Positions 41,320 to 49,935 of a DNA stretch of 50,853 bases are shown one piece after another. The notes under the pieces were generated by a model. That model had not been told where the DNA came from, searched no databases, and worked only from the letters and a program-made list of their open reading frames with translations. Source of the stretch: CAYMUC01 sp964471865. GTDB taxonomy: Bacteria > Actinomycetota > Acidimicrobiia > Acidimicrobiales > Ilumatobacteraceae. Position 1 is the first letter of the stretch, and every line of letters starts with the position of its first letter. Made by a program: the position numbers and the translations under genes. The DNA is taken from the NCBI GenBank assembly GCA_964471865.1, contig CAYYHU010000013.1:1-50853 (forward strand), given 5' to 3'.

Positions 41320-41380
41320 CGGCAGGGAGTCGGTTGTCAGTCGCCGACGTCGCGCCTCGAGGTGAGGTGCGGGGCTGCCG
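41320..41380 (+). ncRNA. Predicted three-way junction in the pnp leader, Actino-pnp-like
   Basis: An outer 6-bp stem (CGGCAG 41320-41325 with CTGCCG 41375-41380) encloses two hairpins. One is GTCGG/CCGAC (41329-41333, 41344-41348, 10-nt loop). The other is GCGCCTC/GAGGTGC (41352-41358, 41364-41370, one G-U, 5-nt loop). Rfam describes an Actino-pnp motif upstream of actinobacterial pnp genes, proposed to mediate autoregulation by PNPase. This structure is in the right place, but the match to that family is untested. Confidence 0.5.
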
Positions 41381-41449
41381 ACTGGGAACCGGCCGAGCCG
41401 CTCCATAGGGCCCGATCGACGCGTTCACGGGCTCAGAAAGGAGCTCGAC

Positions 41450-43849
41450 GTGGCTGACGCCCTTCGAGTGTCGGGTGCCGTGTCCGGTACCGACAAGAGT
41501 TTGTCCTTCGAAACGGGCAAACTCGCCCAGCAGTCCCAGGGAGCCGTGGTGGCTCGTATCGGGGACACTGCAGTTCTCACCACGGCCAATGCGGCCAAGT
41601 CCGTGCGAGACGGCATCGACTTCTTCCCCTTGACGGTGGACGTCGAGGAGCGGGCCTATGCCGCAGGCAAGGTTCCGGGATCGTTCTTCCGCCGTGAAGG
41701 TCGACCCACCGAGGACGCGATTCTGACCTGCCGTCTCACGGACCGCCCGTTGCGGCCTTCGTTTCCCGACGGCTTTCGCAACGAGACCCAGATCGTCACC
41801 ACCGTGTTGGCGGCCGACATGGTCAACCCCCACGACGTGCTGTCGATCAACGCGGCATCGGCTGCGTTGATGATCAGCGGTATCCCCTTTGATGGGCCCA
41901 TCGGTTCGGTCCGAGTCGCCTATGGCCGTGATGGCACTTGGATTCCTCATCCGACCTATGCCGAGGGTGACGACTCGACGTTCGAACTCGTCGTCGCAGG
42001 TCGTCAACTCGATGACGGCGACGTCGCGGTGATGATGGTTGAGGCCGGTGGCACCGAGCGCAGTTTCGAGTACTACGAGCAGGGTGCGCCCAAGGTCAAC
42101 GAGGCCGTGCTCGCCGAGGGACTCGAAGCCTCCAAGACTTGGATCAAGGAGTCGATCGCACTTCAGCGCCAACTGGTCGCGTCGGTGATCGCCACCCACG
42201 GTCCCATCACCCCGCTGCCCTACACCCCGGTGGTCGACTACGGCGACGACGTCATGGCCGCCGTCGAGGCCGCCGTGAGCGAGGACGTCTCAGCGGCGAT
42301 TCGCATCGCCGGCAAGGCCGAACGCAACGCCGCCACCGATGCTGCCACCGCTCGGGCTCTGGAAGCTCTCGCCGGGACCGCCGAGGCGTCGGGCGCGTTC
42401 GCCGGTCGGGAGAAAGAGATCAAAGAAGCGGTTCGGTCACTCACAAAGAAGCTGGTTCGCAAGCGCATCGTCTCTGAAGGAGTGAGGATCGATGGACGCG
42501 GTCCGGCCGATCTGCGTCCGCTGTCGGCCGAGGTCGGAGTACTTCCCACGGTTCACGGATCGGGTTTGTTCCAGCGTGGAGAGACCCAGGTTCTCAACGT
42601 GTGCACCCTGGCGATGCCCCGCATGAACCAGCTTCTCGACACCCTCACCCCGGTGACTCAGAAGCGGTATCTGCACCACTACAACATGCCGCCCTCGGCC
42701 AATGGTGAAGTGGGACGGGTGGGCTCGCCCAAGCGCCGCGAGATCGGCCACGGAGCGCTCGCCGAGCGGGCCTTGCTGCCCGTCGTTCCGCCCCAGGACG
42801 AGTTCTCCTATGTCTTGCGCCTGGTATCGGAAGTACTCGCCTCCAATGGTTCGACCTCAATGGCATCGGTGTGTTCGTCGAGCTTGTCGATGATGGATGC
42901 AGGTGTGCCCATCAAGGCGCCCGTCGCCGGTATCGCCATGGGTCTCGTCCACGCCGAGGGCGCGTACACCACCCTGACCGACATCCTCGGAGCCGAAGAC
43001 GCCTTTGGAGACATGGACTTCAAGGTGGCTGGTACCGCTGACGCCATCACGGCCTTGCAGCTCGACACCAAGATCGACGGCATTCCTGCTGAGGTCCTCG
43101 CCGCAGCGCTCAATCAGGCCCGCGACGCCCGCCTCGCGATCCTCGCGGTCATGGCCGAAGCGCTCGATGGACCTCGCAGCGAGGTCTCAGCGACCGCTCC
43201 CAAGATCGTGTCGTTCAAGATCCCCCTCGACAAAGTCGGTGAGGTGATCGGACCCAAGGGCAAGATCATCAACACGATCCAGCAGGAAACCGGCGCCGAC
43301 ATCACCATCGACGACGATGGGGTGAACGGCATCGTCTCGATCGGATCCCCCGACGGACTCAAGGTGGCTGCCGCCCGGGAACGCATCGAAGCGATCGTGA
43401 GCCCCCCGTTGGCCGAGATCGGCAAGACCTATCTCGGAACGGTCGTCAACATCACCAAGTTCGGGGCCTTCGTCAACATCCTTCCTGGTCGTGACGGTCT
43501 CGTGCACATCTCGAAGCTGGGCCGCGGAAAGCGGATCGCTCAGGTCGAAGATGTCGTCCAACTCGGTGATCAGATCGAGGTTGTCGTCGAGGACATCGAC
43601 GACAAGGGCAAGGTGAGCCTCGCTCCTGCGGGTGCGGCACCTCAAGGCGATGACACGTCCTCGGAGTCGGCGCCGGCGCCGCGGACGTCCTCAGGCGGCT
43701 CCGATGCCGTGGCGGTGTCCTTCGAGGATGCTTTCGATGCCGAGATCTCATCGGAACTCGGTGATCTGGGCCCGGCGGGCGCGGAGCGCTCGGAGCGGTC
43801 CGACCGCGATGGCGATCGTCGTTCGGGACCCCGTCGACGTCGTCGCTGA
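41450..43849 (+). CDS. pnp: Polyribonucleotide nucleotidyltransferase (PNPase)
   Basis: PNPase degrades RNA phosphorolytically and can add 3' tails. The 799-residue product has two RNase-PH domains (first with SVRDGIDFFPLTVDVEERAY, second with IDGRGPADLRPLSAEVGVLP and HYNMPPSANGEVGRVGSPKR). A KH domain follows (KVGEVIGPKGKIINTIQQET), then an S1 domain (GTVVNITKFGAFVNILPG). The tail is Asp/Ser/Arg-rich. The GTG start follows AAAGGAG by 6 nt. The long leader is described separately. Confidence 0.98.
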   Translation: MADALRVSGAVSGTDKSLSFETGKLAQQSQGAVVARIGDTAVLTTANAAKSVRDGIDFFPLTVDVEERAYAAGKVPGSFFRREGRPTEDAILTCRLTDRPLRPSFPDGFRNETQIVTTVLAADMVNPHDVLSINAASAALMISGIPFDGPIGSVRVAYGRDGTWIPHPTYAEGDDSTFELVVAGRQLDDGDVAVMMVEAGGTERSFEYYEQGAPKVNEAVLAEGLEASKTWIKESIALQRQLVASVIATHGPITPLPYTPVVDYGDDVMAAVEAAVSEDVSAAIRIAGKAERNAATDAATARALEALAGTAEASGAFAGREKEIKEAVRSLTKKLVRKRIVSEGVRIDGRGPADLRPLSAEVGVLPTVHGSGLFQRGETQVLNVCTLAMPRMNQLLDTLTPVTQKRYLHHYNMPPSANGEVGRVGSPKRREIGHGALAERALLPVVPPQDEFSYVLRLVSEVLASNGSTSMASVCSSSLSMMDAGVPIKAPVAGIAMGLVHAEGAYTTLTDILGAEDAFGDMDFKVAGTADAITALQLDTKIDGIPAEVLAAALNQARDARLAILAVMAEALDGPRSEVSATAPKIVSFKIPLDKVGEVIGPKGKIINTIQQETGADITIDDDGVNGIVSIGSPDGLKVAAARERIEAIVSPPLAEIGKTYLGTVVNITKFGAFVNILPGRDGLVHISKLGRGKRIAQVEDVVQLGDQIEVVVEDIDDKGKVSLAPAGAAPQGDDTSSESAPAPRTSSGGSDAVAVSFEDAFDAEISSELGDLGPAGAERSERSDRDGDRRSGPRRRRR

Positions 43850-43882
43850 CGTCATCTCGATGACCTCGAGGGCCTCGTGGGC

Positions 43883-45127
43883 ATGACCGATGTCGAGATC
43901 TCGGTTCTGCCCACGGGCCTCACGGTCATCACCGATTCGATGCCCGATGCCCGCTCGGTGGCTGTGGGCGCCTGGGTCGGTGTCGGGTCGCGTGACGAGC
44001 CTCGTGAACTCGCCGGGGTCTCGCATCTTCTCGAACACCTGATTTTCAAAGGTACGCCGACCCGGTCGGCTCAAGACATCGCCCGCAGCGTGGACCGCTG
44101 CGGGGGTGACTTCAACGCCTTCACCACCAAGGAATACACCGCGTTTCACTGCCGGCTACCCGCCGGTGAGTGGGGGATGGGCGTCGAGTTGCTCGCTGAC
44201 GTGATGTCGCGACCTCGTCTCGATGCCGATGACGTCCGCAGCGAGCGCCACGTGGTCCTCGAAGAACTCGCGATGGATGACGACAGCCCCGACGACGTGG
44301 CTCACCGCGAATCGATGGCGGCTCTGTTTCGGGGTCACCCTTTGGGTCGAGATACCGCCGGGGAACGTGAGACGGTCGCCGAGATGGAACCCGAGGCCAT
44401 CCGGTCGTTCTTTCGACGCTGGTATACGCCGGCCACGACGACCGTGGCGGTTGCGGGCCCGGTCGTGCACGACGCGGTGGTCGAGGCGGTGGAGCGAGGC
44501 TTCATGACCGACGCCGAGTCCTCCCAGCGGCCGGGTCGCGAGGCTCCGAGTGCTCCGGTGGCGTCCACGCTCGCAGTGCCCGACGACACCGAACAGGTGC
44601 ATCTGGTGTGGGCCTGGCCGGGAGTGGCGCGTACCGATGAGGATCGAGAAGCACTCGATGTCGCCAACCATGTTCTCGGGGGAGGATTGTCGTCTCGACT
44701 CTTCGATGAGATCAGGGAACGGCGCGGATTGGCATATGCGGTGTACTCGGGCACCATCGCCTACGCCGATTCTGGGGCGGTGTCGTTGTATGTCGGAACG
44801 ATGCCCGAACACGTCGACGAGGTTCGCGATGTTCTCGAATACGAGATCGAACGCCTCGTGACTGGCGGTGTGACACCTGAGGAACTCGAGATCGCCGTGG
44901 GCTATCTCACCGGGTCGTATGAACTCGGTCTCGACGACACCGGAGCGCGCATGGCTCGTGCGGGTGGGCAATGGACGACGCTGGGTCGGGTGATTCCCGT
45001 CGAGGAACAGATCCACCGGTGGCGCAGCGTCACGGGTGACGACGTGGATCGAGTGTTGAATCGGACGTTGGCCGGACCTCGTATCAGCGTGGCAGTCGGG
45101 CCAGTGGATCATCGCCGTGGCGGATGA
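43883..45127 (+). CDS. M16 family zinc peptidase
   Basis: This is a pitrilysin/MPP-like protease of 414 residues. It has the inverted zinc motif HLLEH (SHLLEHLIFKGTPTRSA) and the further ligand Glu in VVLEELAMDDDSPDD. The second domain has RRGLAYAVYSGTIAY, which supplies the conserved substrate-binding Arg/Tyr. The gene after pnp in actinobacteria is usually an M16 peptidase, so this fits. ATG 43883 lies 10 nt after GAGGG; a GTG two codons earlier is possible. Its natural substrate is not known. Confidence 0.93.
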   Translation: MTDVEISVLPTGLTVITDSMPDARSVAVGAWVGVGSRDEPRELAGVSHLLEHLIFKGTPTRSAQDIARSVDRCGGDFNAFTTKEYTAFHCRLPAGEWGMGVELLADVMSRPRLDADDVRSERHVVLEELAMDDDSPDDVAHRESMAALFRGHPLGRDTAGERETVAEMEPEAIRSFFRRWYTPATTTVAVAGPVVHDAVVEAVERGFMTDAESSQRPGREAPSAPVASTLAVPDDTEQVHLVWAWPGVARTDEDREALDVANHVLGGGLSSRLFDEIRERRGLAYAVYSGTIAYADSGAVSLYVGTMPEHVDEVRDVLEYEIERLVTGGVTPEELEIAVGYLTGSYELGLDDTGARMARAGGQWTTLGRVIPVEEQIHRWRSVTGDDVDRVLNRTLAGPRISVAVGPVDHRRGG

Positions 45128-45133
45128 ACGTGG

Positions 45134-45139
45134 GATCAT
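45134..45139 (+). promoter_or_regulatory. -10 hexamer for leaderless dapB
   Basis: GATCAT ends 6 nt before GTG 45146. It is a weaker match than the TANNNT set but has the same spacing. Confidence 0.35.
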
Positions 45140-45145
45140 GAACCG

Positions 45146-45934
45146 GTGAGCACATCGACATCACCTCTGATCCGCGTGGGTGTCGTGGGCGCCGGAGGTC
45201 GCATGGGGGCCACGGTGTGTACGGCGGTGCGGAACCATCCCGAACTCGAGCTCGTGGCCGCGGTGGATCCGGCAGCGGCCGGTCGGGAGGTGGAAGGTAT
45301 CGAGATCGCTTCCACACTGCAGGCCCTCGCGGACGCCGATGTCGAGGTGCTCGTCGACTTCACCACAGTGGAGGCGGCGCGAGTCACTCTCGACTGGGCT
45401 GCTCTTCACGGGGTTCATGCCGTGGTGGGAACCACCGGGTTCACGCCTGAGGATCGCGAACGGTTGAGTGCCCTGTTCACCCGCAGTCGTTGCCTCATTG
45501 CTGCGAACTTTGCCATTGGAGCGGTGTTGTTGATGCGGTTCGCCGAACTCGCATCACCGTGGTTCGATACGGCAGAAGTCATCGAGCTTCATCACGATGC
45601 CAAGATCGATGCGCCCTCGGGAACGGCGATGGCGACAGTGGACAAGATGGCAGCGGCATCGTCTGACTGGGCGCCGGACCCGACTCGCACCCAGACCCTT
45701 CCGGGGGCTCGCGGTGCCGCGGGTCCCGCCGGTATCCGGATCCATTCGGTGAGGATGCGCGGCATGCTTGCTCATGAAGAGGTGATCCTGGGCGCGGCCG
45801 GTCAAACCCTGACCTTGCGCCATGACTCCTACGACCGAGAGTCGTTCATGCCCGGGGTGACCTTGGCATGCACCCGCGTCGGGTCACTGAGCGATCCCTT
45901 GACCATGGGAATCGACTCGCTGTTGGGGGTCTGA
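45146..45934 (+). CDS. dapB: 4-hydroxy-tetrahydrodipicolinate reductase
   Basis: DapB is the second step of diaminopimelate and lysine synthesis. The 262-residue product has the NAD(P)-binding VGVVGAGGRMGATV, DFTTVEAA, VVGTTGFTPEDR, the catalytic ELHHDAKIDAPSGTAMA (His pair and Lys), and a C-terminal GVTLACTRVGSLSDP. The start is GTG with a -10 hexamer ahead. A DapA-family gene lies nearby on the other strand but is not cotranscribed. Confidence 0.97.
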   Translation: MSTSTSPLIRVGVVGAGGRMGATVCTAVRNHPELELVAAVDPAAAGREVEGIEIASTLQALADADVEVLVDFTTVEAARVTLDWAALHGVHAVVGTTGFTPEDRERLSALFTRSRCLIAANFAIGAVLLMRFAELASPWFDTAEVIELHHDAKIDAPSGTAMATVDKMAAASSDWAPDPTRTQTLPGARGAAGPAGIRIHSVRMRGMLAHEEVILGAAGQTLTLRHDSYDRESFMPGVTLACTRVGSLSDPLTMGIDSLLGV

Positions 45935-45965
45935 ACCCGCGGAGTTTCGCCTTCGGGTGACCGGC

Positions 45966-45986
45966 GCCAGGACTGTGGGTCCTGGC
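45966..45986. terminator. Hairpin between convergent dapB and tpx
   Basis: GCCAGGAC (45966-45973) and GTCCTGGC (45979-45986) form a perfect 8-bp stem with loop TGTGG. It sits in the middle of the 77-bp gap. No U tract is present on either strand. Confidence 0.5.
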
Positions 45987-46011
45987 ACCACAGCTCAGGT
46001 GATCGGCGAGG

Positions 46012-46509
46012 TCAGCCCAACGCGCCCAAAGCCGCGTCGTAGTCGGGCTCTTGGGCGATCTCGGGAACGAGTTGAGAGTGAACCACGGTTCCGCTCTCGT
46101 CGAGAACCACGACGGCCCGACCCATCAGACCGGCGAGTTTGCCGTCGGCGAGGCAGATCCCGAACGAGTCACCGAAGTCGGAACGGAAGGTGGACGCCAC
46201 CTGGACGTTCGAGAGGCCTTCGGCGCCGCAGAACCGGCTCATCGCGAACGGAAGATCAGCGGCCACGCAGACCACCACGGTGTCCTCTCGGCCGGCGGCC
46301 CGCTCATTGAACTGGCGCACACTGGTCGCGCAGGTCGGGGTGTCGATACTCGGGAAGATGTTGAGAACCACCTTCTTGCCGGCCAGCGACTCGGGAGTGA
46401 CGTCGCTCAGATCAGCACCCGTCAAGGTGAAGTCTGGGGCCTTGGAGCCCACGGAAGGGAGTTCGCCGACGGTGTTGACGGGGTTGCCCCCCAAGGTCAC
46501 GGTTGCCAT
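46012..46509 (-). CDS. tpx: Thiol peroxidase Tpx
   Basis: Tpx reduces hydroperoxides using thioredoxin. The 165-residue product begins VTLGGNPVNTVGELPSVG and has the peroxidatic Cys in SIDTPTCATSVRQFN. The resolving Cys lies in SRFCGAEGL, and a VLDESG segment comes near the end. Both cysteines are conserved. It starts at a leaderless-type ATG and converges on dapB. Confidence 0.96.
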   Translation of the reverse strand: MATVTLGGNPVNTVGELPSVGSKAPDFTLTGADLSDVTPESLAGKKVVLNIFPSIDTPTCATSVRQFNERAAGREDTVVVCVAADLPFAMSRFCGAEGLSNVQVASTFRSDFGDSFGICLADGKLAGLMGRAVVVLDESGTVVHSQLVPEIAQEPDYDAALGALG

Positions 46510-46516
46510 GAGCGCC

Positions 46517-46522
46517 AGTGTG
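46517..46522 (-). promoter_or_regulatory. -10 hexamer for leaderless tpx
   Basis: CACACT on the minus strand ends 7 nt before ATG 46509. It is the same hexamer as for ispG. Confidence 0.45.
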
Positions 46523-46563
46523 GCATCTGTCCCATCGCGTTGCGTGACCGAGGACGGCAGCTC

Positions 46564-47373
46564 TCAGCGGCAACGGGCGGTGGTGCCGAATCGCTCATGA
46601 AGCCGAGCCTTGATCGCTCCCGCCGCACTGGGCCGCAAGATGTCGATGGTCTCCTGGAGCGCGATCTGGGCCTCGACATCACCGGCGAAGGCATCGAGAC
46701 AACGACGAGGTTCGAGGTTGGCAGCAGCCAGAATCGCTCCGGCCGCACCGATCGCTCCAGCGGTGAACACCAGCGCGGCGCTGCCTGTGTACAGCGCGTG
46801 GGGGAAGCGGACTCGTTCGTCGAGGAGCCGGCCCGCATCGCCACTGGAATCTTTCACCCCGTCGACATCGGCGGCGCACAGCGCCGCAAGGTCGATTCCG
46901 GGCGGTCGGTGCGAGGGGTGGTGGTAGGCGAGGATCCGTCCGCCCGTGGGGATCTCGGCTCGTATGGACGCGTACAACGACACAGGATCTTCGGTCGCGC
47001 CGGGAAGGACGAGCACTGCGTCGGCGCCAGCCTCGATGGCTTGGCGGCTCAGTGTCGCCGCGTCGATTGCCGCATCGGCTGGAAGGTCGCCGGTGCCGGC
47101 GATGACCGGTATGGATGGGTCGAGGCGAGTCCGGACCGCGCTCACCGTGGCGAGACGCTCATCGGGCGAGAGGCGCCCGGCTTCCCCGGTGGTCCCGGCT
47201 ACGAGAATGGCATCGAGTCCGGCCTGGGCGAGCTCCGCTGCGAGTGCTGCAGTGGCGTCGACGTCCACGGCGCCCTGAGCGTCGAAAAAGGTGGCAAGGG
47301 CTACCGCCACTCCCCGAAACAGCGGTTCTGGGGTGCTGGGGGATGAAGGCTCAGCGGGGTTGTTGATGCTCAT
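46564..47373 (-). CDS. DapA/NAL-family aldolase
   Basis: This is a 269-residue (beta/alpha)8 aldolase of the dihydrodipicolinate synthase/N-acetylneuraminate lyase family. It has GTTGEAGRLSPDER, ILAYHHPSHRPPG with the active-site Tyr, and GVKDSSGDAGRL with the Schiff-base Lys. It is shorter than DapA (about 290). YHHP replaces YNxP, so true DapA function is uncertain. ATG 47373 follows GGAG. Its 5' end overlaps the upstream DedA-like gene by 23 bp. Confidence 0.8.
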   Translation of the reverse strand: MSINNPAEPSSPSTPEPLFRGVAVALATFFDAQGAVDVDATAALAAELAQAGLDAILVAGTTGEAGRLSPDERLATVSAVRTRLDPSIPVIAGTGDLPADAAIDAATLSRQAIEAGADAVLVLPGATEDPVSLYASIRAEIPTGGRILAYHHPSHRPPGIDLAALCAADVDGVKDSSGDAGRLLDERVRFPHALYTGSAALVFTAGAIGAAGAILAAANLEPRRCLDAFAGDVEAQIALQETIDILRPSAAGAIKARLHERFGTTARCR

Positions 47374-48130
47374 TGTCGTCTCCAGACACAGCGTCGTCTT
47401 CGGTGAGATGAGGATGTTCGATTTCGTGCAGAACATCGGGAATGTCACGGCGTGCCCGCCCTATCGATTGCACGAAGCTGAGCGCGAAGAGCCCGCCGAC
47501 GATCCACCACTGATAGCCGTCGATCCAGTCGAGAAAGGTTCGGATCTCATCCTCGAAGACCCGTCCTCCGGCCCAGAGCACTACCAACTTGCCGGCGATG
47601 CCCACAGCCAGCAGCGGTATGAACCGCCACGGCGACATCCGCCGGTGACCCACCATCAGACAGACCAGATTCGATCCCGGCATGAGCAACACCAGGAGCC
47701 AACCGGCGCGATCGACTCCAGTTTGGAACCATCGGTAGATGGTCGGGAGTTCACCGACTTGACCTTCGAACCAGGTGATCGCTCGTTGGCCGTACCAGCG
47801 GCCGACGAGGTAGAGAGCGATTCCCGCCGCCAGGATTCGCACAAAGCCGATCACGGCGTAGGGGAGCGGATCGATGAACGGAACCGAACCGAACAAGTTC
47901 CGGTTTCGCGCAGACATCGCGAGCAGTACCGCCGGACGTTCATCGACCCAGGCGGGTCCGAGATTCGATCCAATGGTTCCGAGCGTGAAGAGCGCAGCGG
48001 TGGCACTCAGAACGATTCGTCGAGTCCAAGGTCCCGGGCTCGAACCCCGGTGCTCGGTCGCTGTGGCCGGGCCTGATCCCACTGGCGAATCCGAGCGATC
48101 GGGGGGTGGCCAGGGCGTTGGCGATGACAC
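47351..48130 (-). CDS. DedA/VTT-like membrane protein
   Basis: This is a 259-residue membrane protein with about five hydrophobic segments (near 38-58, 88-108, 140-160, 165-190 and 205-225). LLMPGSNLVCLMVGHRRMSP, then WRFIPLLAVGIAGKLVVLW, resembles the re-entrant G-rich segment of DedA/VTT proteins, which have been linked to lipid scrambling or membrane homeostasis. The N-terminus is polar and Pro-rich, and the C-terminus is acidic. It starts at GTG 48130 behind a -10. It is upstream of and overlaps the aldolase gene. Confidence 0.65.
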   Translation of the reverse strand: MSSPTPWPPPDRSDSPVGSGPATATEHRGSSPGPWTRRIVLSATAALFTLGTIGSNLGPAWVDERPAVLLAMSARNRNLFGSVPFIDPLPYAVIGFVRILAAGIALYLVGRWYGQRAITWFEGQVGELPTIYRWFQTGVDRAGWLLVLLMPGSNLVCLMVGHRRMSPWRFIPLLAVGIAGKLVVLWAGGRVFEDEIRTFLDWIDGYQWWIVGGLFALSFVQSIGRARRDIPDVLHEIEHPHLTEDDAVSGDDNEHQQPR

Positions 48131-48136
48131 GAGACG

Positions 48137-48142
48137 ACGCTA
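48137..48142 (-). promoter_or_regulatory. -10 hexamer for the DedA-like gene
   Basis: TAGCGT on the minus strand ends 6 nt before GTG 48130. Confidence 0.4.
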
Positions 48143-48192
48143 CCTGAGAGGGCTGGTACGCCGGTGATGATTTTGTTCGGTGTCGGCGCGCT

Positions 48193-48227
48193 TTGACACG
48201 TGGGAGCCAAATCGGGGTCGCTACAGT
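48193..48227 (+). promoter_or_regulatory. Possible promoter of the ABC transporter operon
   Basis: TTGACA at 48193-48198 and TACAGT at 48222-48227 are both good hexamers, but the 23-bp spacer is too long for a standard sigma-70 promoter. The -10 alone would give a leader of about 63 nt ending in an AGAGGGGGA ribosome-binding site. Confidence 0.3.
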
Positions 48228-48296
48228 CTCCCATCGTGCCTGACGTCACAGGTGCCGCTCCGGTCCTCGGAGTGAATTTCGACAGAGGGGGAATCC

Positions 48297-49784
48297 ATGA
48301 CCTTGCGACGCGGACATCGCGCGTTCGCGTTGTTGGCGGCTGGTGCGATCACGATCGCGGCATGCGGCAACGACGATGGGGGCGACAGCAGCGGAGTGCT
48401 CGGTAGCACCACGGCCGCCCCGGCGGCCACCGAGGCACCAGCCACGACGGCTGCTCCTGCAACTACCGCGGCACCTGATGGGGGCGGCGATACGGGCGGC
48501 GGCGGCGGACTCGCCGACGACTCGATTCACGGTGACGGAGCCGAGTTCTGGGAGTCGGTCTACGACGCTCAGCCGGGGAAGGCTGACGAATCCCTCGAGC
48601 CGGTACTGATCACCATGACCAACGTGGAGGGCTCGCCTGCGGGTTCGTTCCCCGACATCCGTGAGGGTGCCGAGGCCGCAGTCAAGGAGATCAACGAGCA
48701 CCTCGGTGGCCTCAACGGCCGACCGATCGAACTCGAGGTCTGCGTCAACGGACTCGATCCGAACGAAGCGACCAACTGCGCCAACGAAGTCGCCGATGCT
48801 CAGCCGACGCTGCACATCCAGGGCATCAACTTCTTCAACCCACTGATGTGGCCAGTGTTCCTGGGAGCCGGAATCCCGGTGCTCGAGACCGTGCCGATCT
48901 TCATCTCGGACTTCGACACCGCGGGCATTCTGTCCACTGAGGGTGGATGCGCCAACGCCTTCCCTGGTGCGGCAATGTTCGCAGCCGAGGTACTCGGCAA
49001 CGACAAGGTGGCGGTGGTCCACTCTGATACCGGTCCCGGTTTCGAGTGCTACCAGGACACCCAAGTCCGCTTCTACCAGCACTACGTCGATACTGGGGTT
49101 CTCGGCGATTTCCGCGGTTTCCCGGATGCTTCGGGTGATCCTTCCGACAACGACGCCGTGGCTCAGGGTGTGATCGAGTACCTGTCGGACGCGGAGAATG
49201 GTTCGATCTTCTTCGGTATCCAGTCCTCAGACTGCAACGAGATCCTCTCGGCTCTCGCGGCGGCTGGTAACACCAACACGATTGTCGCCTCGGGTTCATG
49301 TCGCGACACGTCGGTGGAGGCGAACCCGGCATCGCATGGTGCCTACTTCTCCTCGGCGAGCAAGATCCCGTATCGGCCCGACCTGTGGACTGAGTGGGAG
49401 ACCAAGACCACCGACGCTCGCACGGCGGCTTTCGAGGCCCGTCCGAACAAGGATGCTCCCGAGTCAGCGTTCATGGAGACCGCCTATGACGTCATGATGT
49501 CGGCCTGGGTGCAGCTGAGCCTGTTCGACGCTGCCGGTGGCGATCTCAACGACGCCGCCGCTGTGTTCGAGCTGTTCTCCAGCCAGGACAATCTGTACCG
49601 TCATAACGGTCCGCCGGTGAACTGCAGCAACAACGGCAGCGAGTTCGAATCGATCTGCAACACGCTGCACAACTTCTATCTCTGGGACGGAACCACGTTC
49701 GAGTACGGGCCTTTGGGTCCGGACTATCTCGACGTGGCCCCGTTGCACGCAGCGGTCGCCGAGACCAATCCTCGTCAGTCCTGA
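48297..49784 (+). CDS. Branched-chain amino acid-type ABC transporter substrate-binding lipoprotein
   Basis: This is a 495-residue exported lipoprotein. The signal peptide ends at a lipobox with C23 (ITIAACGNDD). A Thr/Ala/Pro/Gly linker runs to about residue 70, and a periplasmic-binding-protein type 1 domain follows. LEPVLITMTNVEGSPAGSFP and REGAEAAVKEINEHLGGLNG, with RPIELEVCVNG, match LivK-like proteins. It is followed by livH, so it is part of a branched-chain amino acid (HAAT) transporter. The actual ligand is open; LivK-like proteins also bind amides, urea or aromatic compounds. Confidence 0.92.
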   Translation: MTLRRGHRAFALLAAGAITIAACGNDDGGDSSGVLGSTTAAPAATEAPATTAAPATTAAPDGGGDTGGGGGLADDSIHGDGAEFWESVYDAQPGKADESLEPVLITMTNVEGSPAGSFPDIREGAEAAVKEINEHLGGLNGRPIELEVCVNGLDPNEATNCANEVADAQPTLHIQGINFFNPLMWPVFLGAGIPVLETVPIFISDFDTAGILSTEGGCANAFPGAAMFAAEVLGNDKVAVVHSDTGPGFECYQDTQVRFYQHYVDTGVLGDFRGFPDASGDPSDNDAVAQGVIEYLSDAENGSIFFGIQSSDCNEILSALAAAGNTNTIVASGSCRDTSVEANPASHGAYFSSASKIPYRPDLWTEWETKTTDARTAAFEARPNKDAPESAFMETAYDVMMSAWVQLSLFDAAGGDLNDAAAVFELFSSQDNLYRHNGPPVNCSNNGSEFESICNTLHNFYLWDGTTFEYGPLGPDYLDVAPLHAAVAETNPRQS

Positions 49785-49810
49785 TCTCAGGAATCTGACT
49801 TTCCTTTCAG

Positions 49811-49846
49811 TCGGGCCGTCCGGTCAGCGTGGACCGGACGGCCCGA
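49811..49846 (+). promoter_or_regulatory. Perfect 15-bp hairpin between substrate-binding and livH genes
   Basis: TCGGGCCGTCCGGTC (49811-49825) and GACCGGACGGCCCGA (49832-49846) pair perfectly around loop AGCGTG. With no U run it is better read as an mRNA-stabilising or partial-attenuation hairpin that lets the binding protein be made in excess. Confidence 0.6.
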
Positions 49847-49935
49847 CGACACTTCGGCGGCGATGACGCGCTTGACTGCGTTTCGTCGTCGTGTCCACAC
49901 ACCACGCTCGTGTCTGTTCGGGGGGACGGCATTCC

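Noticed and set aside
41228..42199. A 323-codon minus-strand frame over the start of pnp
   Set aside because: It is antisense to the first PNPase domain and its own leader structure.
46051..47346. A 431-codon plus-strand frame over tpx and the aldolase
   Set aside because: Both minus-strand genes have conserved catalytic residues; the plus frame has none.
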